This document shows, piece after piece, positions 28,070 to 37,780 of a stretch of DNA of 64,000 nt. The stretch spans positions 1 through 64,000 of the forward strand of contig JADKFC010000030.1 in assembly GCA_016717655.1 (NCBI GenBank), in the 5' to 3' direction. Within the stretch, counting starts at the first letter, position 1. The number at the start of each line of letters is the position of its first letter. The DNA comes from Saprospiraceae bacterium. GTDB lineage: Bacteria; Bacteroidota; Bacteroidia; Chitinophagales; Saprospiraceae. Below the pieces are notes generated by a model. It had not been told where the DNA came from. It saw only the letters and a list, made by a program, of their open reading frames with translations, and searched no databases. The position numbers were made by a program, and so were the translations under genes.

Positions 28070-28621
28070 ATGAGAGTTTTTTTGATTTCATGCCTTTGTT
28101 CAATTTGTTTATTGATGTCTTGTAAAGAGGCCAAAGAGCCGATTGCAGCAGAAACAAAAAATGTGGTGCAGGATACTGTAATGCAAACCAGTGGAAAAAA
28201 GACCATGGGATCTTCCCAAATAGCCCAACTCCACAAGCAAGCTACTGCCATATTAACCTATCGTTTGGAAAACAAACCTGAAAAACATGCCATCATTGAT
28301 GTTGGAGTGTGGGAATATGAAGCTGCATTCAGAGAAGGGGCCATGTCCAAGCCCGGTGAATTTGCAGGCCATTGGATTGATTTTTCAGAAAACGGTACCT
28401 ATGAAATAGGGGTGTATAATGAAATAACTGGCAGTGGCCGTTACCACTACGACAACGACACACACTTGTTGCTTTTGGTCAACAATGATGAAAAAGTAAA
28501 ACCTGAAGAGTTTGAACTCAAACTGATGCAAAGTGTAATGATCATGATGGGCAAAAGTACTTATCAAGACAATGGCTTTCAGGCTAAACTGCTTAAATCC
28601 GAAAAAAGACCGACCAGATAA
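28070..28621 (+). CDS. lipoprotein of unknown function
   Basis: A 183-residue lipoprotein with lipobox CLLMSC. The ATG at 28070 is chosen because the promoter at 28016-28046 places transcription start after the earlier in-frame start. The mature part has no domain I can name. It shows the strand-like segments GHWIDFSENGTYEIGVYNE and GSGRYHYDNDTHLLLLV, as in lipocalin-like or DUF-type stress lipoproteins. Its neighbour downstream is the T9SS metalloprotease, 62 bases away. Confidence 0.72.
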   Translation: MRVFLISCLCSICLLMSCKEAKEPIAAETKNVVQDTVMQTSGKKTMGSSQIAQLHKQATAILTYRLENKPEKHAIIDVGVWEYEAAFREGAMSKPGEFAGHWIDFSENGTYEIGVYNEITGSGRYHYDNDTHLLLLVNNDEKVKPEEFELKLMQSVMIMMGKSTYQDNGFQAKLLKSEKRPTR

Positions 28622-28682
28622 CTTTTTATCCTAAACAATAATCGTATCAACTTATTTTACCCTTTATAATCAAATAAAAGAC

Positions 28683-30099
28683 ATGAAAAATTTCTTTTTT
28701 GCAAGTTTGCTTATTCTGATCTCTTTACAAACCAGTCAGGCTCAGATTTTGAAATGTGGTGATCATCCCTATCGCCAGCATTTGATTGAAAAATATCCGG
28801 GCATAGAAGACCACATGCATGCACCGAACGACAAAAATGCTTCCAGATCAAATGATGTTTACCGAATACCGGTGGTGGTTCATGTGGTGTATAATACCAC
28901 AGAAGAAAATGTTTCAGATGCGATTGTGAGAAGCCAAATAGACATTTTGAATAAGGATTTTAGAAGACAAAATGCTGACGCCTCAAAAACCAGAGATGTT
29001 TTTAAAGGAGTAGCAGGTGATGCCATGATTGAATTTTATTTGGCTGATACCGACCCTAATGGCAGTCCAACTACAGGAATAACCAGAAAAAAAACGAATA
29101 AAAAGTCTTTCATTGAATTTGATATCCTATTGCTTTTTCAGGCCTCTGTTGCCTGTGGCGTCGATTTCAATGATCCTGCCAGCATCGAAGAAAATATGGA
29201 GTGTATCCAGGCCTTTTTTGAAGCCAATGGATCTAGCTTCGAAGATATCCTGTGGAATTGACAATGTTAAATATGCTGACAAAGGAGGAACAGATCCGTG
29301 GGATCAAAAAAAATACCTGAATATTTGGGTCTGTAACCTAGCCCTTGATGTTTTAGGTGAACAAGTTCCTTTTGTGCTGGGCTTTGCTTACCCACCTGTT
29401 GGTGCCCCTCTTTTTCCACCGGGCTCACTTCCAGAGGGTTATGAAGTAAATGATGGTGTTGTCATCCATTACCCTGTATTTGGTATCAATAATCCTGGAA
29501 TTGGTACATTGGCCGGACTCAATGATAAAGGAAGGACCTGTACGCACGAAGTAGGCCATTATTTAGGCCTTAGGCATATTTGGGGTGATGGGGACTGCAC
29601 AGTTGATGATGGTATTGCTGATACACCTGATGCTGACGACTCATCTCAAGCCGAAGACCCTACAATTACCTGCGAAAGCTTGTTTACCAAAAACACATGT
29701 AGTGAAATAGCTACACAATTTCCGGACATGATTGAAAATTATATGGATTATTCAAAAGAAGAATGCATGAACATGTTTTCGCAAGGTCAAATCAACATGA
29801 TGAGATCGATGCTGGAAGGCCCTAGAGCTGAATTAGTGGGCTTGCCTGCATCCATTGGTTCTGTGGAAAAAGATGGCTTCGTTATTTTTCCTAATCCAAC
29901 AGGTAATGAGTTGAATATCAGCTATAATTCTCCGGTTCAATATGAAATAGCCATTCTTGATGTTTTGGGAAAAGCCGTTTTTAACGGCCGTTCAGATGTA
30001 TCTAAAATTGATGTAAGTGGATTAAACAATGGCGTATATTTCATTCAAATTTTGGGTGAGAATCAGGCCTTTAGTACCAGATTTACCATTCAAAAATAA
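28683..30099 (+). CDS. M43-type zinc metalloprotease (cytophagalysin/pappalysin) with T9SS sorting domain, one frameshift
   Basis: A secreted protease. Signal peptide MKNFFFASLLILISLQTSQAQ is followed by a propeptide-like part. The catalytic motif THEVGHYLGLRH has the three zinc histidines, and NYMDYS supplies the Met turn. The tail (FPNPTGNELNISYNSPVQYE, ending in FSTRFTIQK) is a type A T9SS C-terminal sorting domain, so the mature enzyme is likely exported across the outer membrane. The frame breaks at 29261; removing one C at 29249-29250 gives FEDICGIDNVKYADKGG and joins the halves, for a product of about 471 residues. About 50 residues before the junction (AFFEANGSSFED and upstream) are longer than in most relatives I know. 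Confidence 0.88.
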
Positions 30100-30102
30100 G
30101 CT

Positions 30103-30369
30103 GTGGAAATACAATTGATCTGGACCATCATTTATGGTGCCATTTGCGGTTATGTAGCCAGTAGGATTTTAGGTGGCGATGGATTTGGGTTTCTGGGTAA
30201 TATCGTCATTGGTATTTTAGGGGGCTTGATTGGTCACAAGGTTTTTGACTGGTTGGATTTTAATATTCAAAATAAAATCCTTTCAAATCTTGTGAGTTCG
30301 GTAGCGGGAGCTATCATTCTTATCATCATCCTGGAATGGCTACAGGCTTCAACCAAAAAGAAACGCTAA
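30103..30369 (+). CDS. GlsB/YeaQ/YmgE family membrane protein
   Basis: An 88-residue protein with three hydrophobic segments and glycine-rich helices: YGAICGYVASRILGGDGF, LGNIVIGILGGLIGHKVFDW and AGAIILIIILEWL. This is the transglycosylase-associated (YeaQ/GlsB) family of small inner-membrane stress proteins, whose biochemical function is unknown. The start is a GTG at 30103, three bases after the protease stop, which suggests co-transcription with the protease. An ATG alternative is not present nearby. Confidence 0.82.
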   Translation: MEIQLIWTIIYGAICGYVASRILGGDGFGFLGNIVIGILGGLIGHKVFDWLDFNIQNKILSNLVSSVAGAIILIIILEWLQASTKKKR

Positions 30370-30421
30370 AATGATAATCAATTTGTTGTTTTAGACGTTT
30401 GATACAAAAGAATTAGTCAAA

Positions 30422-30946
30422 ATGAAGAGAACGGTATTTATATTATTTCTGGGATGGCTGTTTGTATTAACAGCCTGCACTGGTGATGATCGAGAGTACA
30501 TTGAAAGAAAGCTAAACCTTTCTTTCAATGTACCTGCCGGGCTCAATAATATAGAATCTCATTATTTTAGAATCGACGATGTTTATCTTTTTTTAGATGA
30601 AACCCTTGAAATCAACAAATTAGATACTTCTGCAATAGATGAAATAAGTGGAGGCAGTGCCAGGTTATTCAGCCGGCTTGGGGGAGTTGATTTTTCAGAC
30701 ATTGAAAGGATTTCGGTTTTTGCTGTTTCTCAAACCGATAAAAACTATCGTAAAGAAATGTTTTATTTAGAAGAGATTCCTTTGCGCAATCTCGATGAAT
30801 TAAAATTACTGAATGGTCTGGCCGATTTCTCAGAATTTATTGAAGACAATCGATTAGATATAGAAGTGAGAATTCAATTTAGAAGGTTCTCTACTCTTTC
30901 TATGCAACTTGATCTTGATTTTTCTTACCTCATCTTTAAAAAATAA
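30422..30946 (+). CDS. lipoprotein of unknown function carrying an internal perfect hairpin
   Basis: A 174-residue lipoprotein (signal peptide with lipobox VLTAC). No family is recognised. The mature part has strand-like segments, such as HYFRIDDVYLFLDETLEI, and a near-repetition of YLEEIPLRNLDELKLL. The first codons of the mature protein contain a perfect 16-base inverted repeat with a 6-base loop (30496-30533), coding EYIERKLNLSFNVP. The next gene starts one base after its stop. Confidence 0.66.
   Translation: MKRTVFILFLGWLFVLTACTGDDREYIERKLNLSFNVPAGLNNIESHYFRIDDVYLFLDETLEINKLDTSAIDEISGGSARLFSRLGGVDFSDIERISVFAVSQTDKNYRKEMFYLEEIPLRNLDELKLLNGLADFSEFIEDNRLDIEVRIQFRRFSTLSMQLDLDFSYLIFKK
30496..30533. 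repeat. perfect 16-bp inverted repeat, 6-base loop, inside a coding region
   Basis: The left arm GTACATTGAAAGAAAG (30496-30511) is the exact reverse complement of CTTTCTTTCAATGTAC (30518-30533), with the loop CTAAAC. The repeat lies just after the lipobox codons of the 30422 gene and continues its reading frame. It would form a strong hairpin in mRNA. Confidence 0.9.
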
Positions 30947-30947
30947 C

Positions 30948-31247
30948 ATGGCTACCAAGCTTTACATGGTAGAATTGATTGTCCATCATATACCGTATGA
31001 TGAATTCATTACCCAGCTTCCGGAGCACAGAAAAATTGTCCATGAGTTGATATATAAAGACATTTTTCTAAGTTATACCGTAGCCCAGGACAGAAGTAAG
31101 GTATGGATCATGGTAAAAAGCGAAAGTGAGAGCGAACTCATTCACTACATAGAAAAACTACCTCTCACCAGATATATGGACTATGAATATACAGAGCTCA
31201 TGTTTATGGAATGGGCCCCTGTAAAACTCAATTTTTCTTTAAATTGA
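30948..31247 (+). CDS. small protein, muconolactone isomerase-like / ferredoxin-fold
   Basis: A 99-residue protein read from the ATG at 30948, one base after the upstream stop. It has TKLYMVELIVHHI, then a helix with HRKIVHELI, and a strand KVWIMVKSESESEL, the alpha-beta pattern of dimeric ferredoxin-like folds such as muconolactone delta-isomerase or YciI. It has no signal peptide. The catalytic role is unknown. It overlaps the tail of tpiA on the other strand by nine bases. Confidence 0.62.
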   Translation: MATKLYMVELIVHHIPYDEFITQLPEHRKIVHELIYKDIFLSYTVAQDRSKVWIMVKSESESELIHYIEKLPLTRYMDYEYTELMFMEWAPVKLNFSLN

Positions 31248-32001
31248 ACCGAGCGACTTGATGATGCTGATAAACTCATCCGCAACCAAACTAGCACCTC
31301 CTACCAAAACCACCATCAACGTCAGCCATCTGAAACAATTCAGTAGCATTGGATGCCTTCACAGAGCCACCGTAAAGAATGCTAATCTCATTCGCAGCGT
31401 CATCTCCAAATTTTTCAGCTAGACATGCTCTGATAAAGGCATGCATTTCCTGCGCCTGAGCAGGAGAAGCCGTTTCTCCAGTGCCAATTGCCCATACCGG
31501 TTCATAAGCTATAACGGTTGAATTTAATTGTTCTAAAGAGAGATTTAAAATCGATCCTTCCATTTGATTTTTCACATATGATTTGTGATCTCCAGCCTTT
31601 CTTACTTCAAGTGGTTCTCCGCAGCAGTATATAGCATGAATGCCGTTTCGATAGGCTGCATTCATTTTTTCAAGGATCCATGCCTCTTGTTCTCCATAGT
31701 ATTGCCGTCTTTCTGAGTGACCAAGGATAACATACCTCACTCCAATGGACTTAAGCATTGAAGGTGATATTTCACCTGTATAAGCACCAGAATCCTCTGA
31801 ATGACAATTTTGAGCTGCAACATCAACTGAGGGTGTGCTGTGCACAATTTCATGAATTTCTTTTAGGTAAACAAAAGGAACCCCAAGAATAACTTTCACA
31901 TTATCAGCTACTTGAACATCTGCAATTGACTCCGCCAGAGAAATGGCATCAAAATAATTTTTATGCATTTTCCAGTTTCCGGCGGCTATCTTATGTCTCA
32001 T
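31239..32001 (-). CDS. tpiA: triosephosphate isomerase, one frameshift near the end
   Basis: Interconverts glyceraldehyde 3-phosphate and dihydroxyacetone phosphate. The ATG at 32001 (MRHKIAAGNWKMHKN) gives the standard N-terminus with Lys in GNWKMH. Catalytic His is in VILGHSERR and catalytic Glu in VIAYEPVWAIGTG, with the phosphate loop at ILYGGSVKASN. The frame breaks at 31291. Removing one A from the A4 run at 31306-31309 restores DGGLVGGASLVADEF and a stop at 31241-31239. The repaired length is 253 residues. A -7 element lies 12 bases upstream. It is normally essential for glycolysis, so the break is more likely a sequencing error than decay. Confidence 0.95.
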
Positions 32002-32012
32002 CTCTTTTTTCG

Positions 32013-32020
32013 CAAAAATA
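32013..32020 (-). promoter_or_regulatory. -7 promoter element for tpiA
   Basis: TATTTTTG on the minus strand, 11 bases before the tpiA ATG. A TTTG lies 22 bases upstream of it, a little longer than the usual 19-20 base spacing. Confidence 0.4.
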
Positions 32021-32101
32021 CACAATTAATTGTAGCATTTCCCAAACACGATGATTACAGGATACTACCCCTACCAATCCATTTAAATCAAGGGAAAGCC
32101 G

Positions 32102-32109
32102 TAACTTTG
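32102..32109 (+). promoter_or_regulatory. -7 promoter element for ppk1
   Basis: TAACTTTG matches TAnnTTTG and lies 22 bases before the ppk1 ATG at 32132. No clear -33 box is seen. Confidence 0.4.
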
Positions 32110-32131
32110 CACCAGGCAATTAGCACTTTTA

Positions 32132-34244
32132 ATGCAGGAGAGATATAAACACAGAGACATTAGTTGGTTGGACTTTAATTACAGGGTTCTGCAGGAAGCC
32201 AAGGATAAAAATGTCCCTTTATTGGAACGTATCAAATTTCTGGCGATCTATTCATCCAATTTGGATGAATACTTTAGGGTTAGAGTGGCCAATCACAGAA
32301 GTTTGGTGAGAGCCGGAAAAGCTGCCCACAAAGAACTTGATTACACTCCTTCCGAAATTTTGGAAGAAATTCTTAGCATCGTCAACGAACAGCAACTAGA
32401 ATTTTCAAGGATCTTTGAGAGAGAAATCATTCCTGATCTGAAAAGAAACAACATTTACCTGCTTAGAAGAGAAAAGTTAAACAAAGACCAGATAGCCTAT
32501 ATTGAAAAATATTTTACCGATTTTATGCTACCCTATGCGCAACCTGTACTCCTGGTTGGCAATAAGGTAAAGCCCTTTTTGAATAACAATGCCCTTTACC
32601 TTGCACTTCACTTGCAGGACAAAGAAACTGCTACTACCCATTATGCCATTGTAAAAGTGCCATCTGATCATCTACCCCGATTCTTAGAATTGCCTAATAA
32701 GCTGAAAGAGAAGCATGAATTGATCATGATAGGTGACATAGTGAGGCACAACATCAAAGAAATTTTTCCGGGCTATGATATTCTCGACTCCTATTCGATA
32801 AAACTTACGCGCGATGCAGAGTTGTATATCGACGACGAATTTTCTGGCAACCTGCTCGACAAAATCAAAAAATCGCTCAACCAGAGAAACATCGGTCAAG
32901 CATCTCGTCTGGTTTATGACAGATCCATGCCGCGACACATGCTTGATTTTTTAATGACGGTATTTGACCTGTCTAGCTACGACTTACTCCCTGAGGGCAG
33001 ATATCACAATAACAGTGATTTCTTTAAGTTTCCACATTATGAGATGGCTCATTTAAAGGATGCTGCCCTACCCCCACTTTCTATTCAGAAACTAGAACAG
33101 GCCGATAATATTTTTGAAGTCATAGCAGAACATGACTTTTTTATCCATGTGCCCTATCACAAATACGAATCTGTTGTCAAATTTTTTGAAGATGCCGCCC
33201 GAGACCCAAATGTGACCCATATTAAAATCATTCAATACAGGGTAGCAAAGGTAAGTCGAATAATGGATGCTCTCAAAAAAGCGGTATCTAATGGAAAGCA
33301 GGTTTCTACCTTTATAGAAGTCAAAGCCCGATTTGATGAAGAAACCAATTTGATGTGGGGTGAGACCCTTTCATCTAATGGTGTCAATGTTTACTATTCA
33401 ATGCCCGGATACAAGGTTCACTCTAAGATGGCCATTGTAAGGAGGTTAGAAGCTGGGGTACCAAAAATCTATGCCTATTGCAGTACTGGCAATTTTCATG
33501 AAAATACAGCCAAGTTGTATTCAGATGTTGGTTTATTTACCGCTGATCCCCGAATAACTTCAGAGGCTACGAGGGTATTTTCATCCTAGAAAACAAAAAG
33601 CACCCGAAGCCGAGTTTCAACATTTGGGTGTGGGCTTATTTAATCTGAAAGAAAAATTTATCTTTTTAGTAGAGAGAGAAATAGAGAATGCAAAAAATGG
33701 CTTGCCTGCCAAAATGATTCTTAAGATGAACAACCTCGAACAAAAGGATATGATCGAATTGCTCTACAGGGCCAATGATGCTGGTGTAGAAACACAATTA
33801 ATCATTAGGAGTGTCTGTTCCATCCTAACAGGCAAGCCCGGTCTGAGTGAAAACATCCATGGTTTATCCATTTTAGACCGATTCCTGGAGCACTCGAGAA
33901 TATTTTATTTTTTCAATAATGGAGAGGAAGAGATTTTTATTTCTTCGGCAGATTGGATGGAACGAAACTTACACTTTAGAGTAGAGACCTTAATACCCAT
34001 TTACGATTCACAGATCAAAGAAATATTTAAAACCCTTTTGCAAATTCAGCTTCAGGATAATGTAAAAGCAAGGTCATTAGATTTTGGTAAGGTAAACGAA
34101 TACAAGACCTCGGATTACGACTTAGCGGTGCGGTCTCAGGTTGAAACCTACTACTATATCAAAAGGATGACCGAAACCTTCTATGCAAAAAAAGTCGAAG
34201 AAAAGAAAAAATCACGTACGCCAAAATCACAATCAAATAATTGA
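32132..34244 (+). CDS. ppk1: polyphosphate kinase 1, two frameshifts
   Basis: Makes long polyphosphate chains from ATP gamma-phosphate, and works in reverse. The N-terminal domain begins HRDISWLDFNYRVLQEA, and the helical part contains LAIYSSNLDEYFRVRV. The catalytic core holds the autophosphorylated histidine in GYKVHSKMAIVRR and STGNFHENTAKLYSD. The frame breaks at 33589: one missing T at 33578-33581 and one missing C at 33603-33605 restore VFFILENKKHPEAEFQHLG and continue to 34244. The repaired product is 704 residues, the family norm. purB follows after six bases. Confidence 0.94.
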
Positions 34245-34250
34245 TGCCTT

Positions 34251-35583
34251 ATGCTTACAGCCATTAGCCCAATAGACGGGAGATATAAAAAACAAACCAT
34301 TGAACTCCAACCCTATTTTTCTGAATTTGCACTTATCAAAAACAGGGTAAAGGTCGAATATGATTATTTTTTGGCTTTGTGCAAGTCGAACATTGGAGGT
34401 CTTGGAGAGGTGCTGCCTATCAACCCGGAATTGGAACAAGCATTAGAAAAATTTGATGAGTCGGAGGCTGAAAAAATAAAGGAAATTGAAAAAACAACCA
34501 ATCACGACGTTAAAGCAGTAGAATACTATTTACGCGATGTTTTTAATCATTATGGTATAGGCAACAGCAAAGAGTATATTCATTTTGGACTGACATCCCA
34601 GGATATCAACAACACTGCCTTTCCACTTATGCTTAAAGAGGCCACACAAAATGTAATGTTGCCCAACCTTGATGAACTTTTGAATTTACTCACTGCCTTT
34701 GCATCCAGATATGGCAATTTACCCATGCTTGCTCACACCCATGGTCAGCCGGCAAGCCCAACTACTTTTAAAAAAGAAATAATGGTCTTTGTCGAAAGGT
34801 TGCAATACCAAAGAACGCAACTTAGTCAATTTGTCTTTGTTGCAAAATTTGGTGGAGCAACTGGAAATTTTAATGCCCATGTTTGTACATTCCCCGATGT
34901 CGACTGGAAACAATTTTCAGACCAATTTATCGCTTCCTTAGGCCTACAGCGATTACAAACAACCACTCAAATTGCCCACTACGACAACGAAGCTGCCTAC
35001 TTTCATTTGTGGATCCGTATCAACAGCATCCTGATTGATTTTTGCAGAGATATTTGGTCATACATCAGCATGAACTACATCAAACAAAAAGCGGTTGCCA
35101 ATGAAGTAGGTTCTTCTGCCATGCCCCATAAAGTCAACCCAATAGATTTTGAGAATGCTGAAGGCAATTTAATGATGGCCAATGCCATCCTTGGATTCCT
35201 GGCAGAGAAATTACCTGTTTCAAGGTTGCAGAGGGATTTGACAGACTCAACCGTGTTGCGAAATATCGGTGTACCGCTGGCCCATGTGTTGATTGCCTGC
35301 AAGTCAATAATCAAGGGATTGGGCAAGCTTTCTCCTGATGAAGGCAAAATAGAAGAAGATCTTAAACAACAACATAGCAGTCATTGCAGAGGGCATTCAA
35401 TGTATTTTAAGGAGAGAAAACATTGAGCATCCCTATGAACTTCTTAAAAATCTTACCCGAGGAAAAGGCAAACTTACTTATGAGGTGTTTCTTGATTTTA
35501 TCCAATCACTTCCTGTGACTGATGAGGTAAAAGAGGAACTGAAAAAACTAACACCTTCCAACTACATTGGTTATGCTGAATAA
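34251..35583 (+). CDS. purB: adenylosuccinate lyase, one frameshift near the end
   Basis: Carries out two steps in purine synthesis: SAICAR to AICAR, and adenylosuccinate to AMP. The N-terminus MLTAISPIDGRYKKQTIEL is typical of the longer PurB type. Other signatures are HFGLTSQDINNTAFP, MLAHTHGQPASPTTF and SSAMPHKVNPIDFENAEGN, whose serine loop is the fumarase/aspartase family signature. The frame breaks after EEDL; removing one A from 35364-35366 restores NNNIAVIAEGIQ and the usual tail to 35583 (443 residues). The strong terminator at 35582-35619 follows directly. Confidence 0.95.
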
Positions 35584-35619
35584 AAAAAAAGCCCCGGTGT
35601 TGCCGGGGCTTTTTTTTTT
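35582..35619. terminator. strong intrinsic terminator acting on both strands
   Basis: GCCCCGG (35591-35597), loop TGTTG, CCGGGGC (35603-35609). The stem is flanked by nine A upstream and ten T downstream, so it ends transcription from purB on the plus strand and from the M16 gene on the minus strand. Confidence 0.9.
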
Positions 35620-35633
35620 ATTAACTAATGCAG

Positions 35634-37759
35634 TTATTTGATATCAAAATCGGTGTCACTAATCTCACCATTGAATTCAAATTTTCCATATTTCATTACA
35701 AGTGGAAAAGGTGCCTGACCTGTCAACGTAATTTCATGTGGCATTAAAATGCCACTAACTTCACGGTAATCTGTAAAATCAGTATTCACAGTTTTGGCTT
35801 TTTCACCTTCACCAGCTATTGATGAAATCCTAACCAAGAGGTTATTGGTAATGTTGTAAAATTGAGTAGTTAACTCACCTTTATCATCTGTTACAGCAAG
35901 TTTATAACATTTTTGACCTTCAATTTCTTCTACTCCTTTTAAATCAATTTTGAAGCCTTTTGTAAGATAATCCAGCTGATCAAATACCTGTGCCTTCCCT
36001 TTCATTTCCTCAAACTCAGGCTCTCCCGGCATTGAAACTTTGGCTTGACCCATTTGACTAGTTTGGGCTTTTTGGCCATTGGTTTTTTGTTCCTGCATCA
36101 CCATGCCATTCATTTGCATAGAGAATAAAAATTTGTTAGGCATTTTATGTTTGGTTACAATTTTTGCTTCTTGTCCCATTAAAGACATAGATGCCTCTGA
36201 TGACATAGATTTAATGGCTTGCAATTTCTCCATTCCCCCAATGGCATCTATATAATCTTCAACTACATTCACGCCCGTTAATCCAGGAGGAAGAGATAGG
36301 TTGTCATAATTTAACACCTCTCCGTATGCATCGTAATAATCAATTTTTTTATCACCGTCAAAGCGCAGCAATTTTTCAGCTACCTCATCTTTATTGCCTA
36401 CAACCAGGATATAAGCATTTTGTGGTTTTACATATTTGGATGCCACTCTTTGAACATCTGCAATACTCACCTTTTCTAATCGAGACAAATAGGTATTGTA
36501 ATAATCTTTGGGCAGGTTATATTTATAAGTATTCAATGCAAATCCGGCAATGGTCTGTGGTGATTCCAGAGACCTGGCAAAACTGCCTGCCATGCTGTTT
36601 TGAGCAAGCTGAAGATCGTTTTCAGATACCGGTTCTTTTACCATTCTATCCATTTCATAGATAAACTCCTGAACGGATGAGTCTGTCACTGCATTTCTCA
36701 CACTTGCAAAAGCTTTAAAATTGCCAACCAACTTATCTGCATTAAGACTTGATCTTGCTCCATAAGTATAGGCTCTTTTTTCTCTCAGATTTTGCATCAA
36801 CCTACCGGAAAAGATACCACCACCTAAAATGTTATTCATAACATTGGCAGCTATTTCATCTTCATCTCCTGTTTTTAACACTACAGGATAAGTAACGTTG
36901 ATTACAGATTGTACAGCCCCATCTTTGTTAGCAAACACAACTTTAGGCTCTTTAGGACTTGCAGGAGGATCATACTTTGACATAGGTACGTTACCACTTT
37001 TCCAGGATGCAAAATGTTTTTCTACCTGCATCTTAGCTTCCTGAACTGTGATGTCGCCCACAATTACCAAATAAGCATTATTTGGCTTGAAATAAGTATT
37101 GTAGTATTCTTTACACTTATCCAAAGTAATGCTATTAACCGTTTTTTCAGTCTGAACTTCACCATAGGGATGATTTTTACCATAAGTCACTACTGAAGAA
37201 ACATTAGACGCAATGCTGTTGGCATCGGTCTTGGAGGATGCCAGTGCAGAAATAGACTGAGATTTCATTTTTTGGAACTCATCTTCAGGAAAAGTAGGAT
37301 TGTACAATACATCGGTCATCAATTCCAACAATTTGCCTGAGTGCTTTTTAAGCGAAGTGCCAAATAAGCCAGATGGCGAAGAATTTAAAGTTGCACCAAT
37401 AAAGTCTATTTCTTCATCCAATTTTGCCTTAGGTCTGTTGAGGGTTCCTTTGGTGAGCAAATCGCCCGCAAATTGCACATATCCACCTTGTTCTCCTTCC
37501 AAAACAGGATCATTTGATAAGGAAATCTGGTAAGATACTTTTGGAAGTTTATGGTTTTCTACCACAATTACTTTCAAGCCATTGGTCAAATCAAACGAAC
37601 TGTAAGCTCCCAGGTCTATTGGTCGAGCAGGTGCAGGGGCCGGAGCTTTAGACCTAAATGCTTCTGTATTTTTGCCGCCTGGGTGGTTGTTTTTTCCATT
37701 GTCTTTTTACTGCATTGAGCAAAGACAAAAACTACTGCTATTAGATAAATTATTCTCAT
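35634..37759 (-). CDS. M16 family non-catalytic partner with a C-terminal LolA-like domain, lipoprotein, one frameshift
   Basis: A lipoprotein: the ATG at 37759 gives MRIIYLIAVVFVFAQC with a lipobox. The frame breaks near 37680 by one base and continues as EAFRSKAPAPAPARPIDLG. The first 440 residues are two M16 (insulinase) domains, but where active enzymes have HxxEH this one reads FAGDLLTKGT, so it is not a zinc site. This resembles the inactive subunit of bacterial M16 heterodimers. The last 210 residues (YIDAIGGMEKLQAIKSMSSE to FNGEISDTDFDI) look like a LolA or outer-membrane lipoprotein-sorting fold. The active partner ends 21 bases upstream. The repaired length is about 708 residues. 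Confidence 0.84.
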
Positions 37760-37780
37760 TTCTCTTTGTTGTGTAATTTA

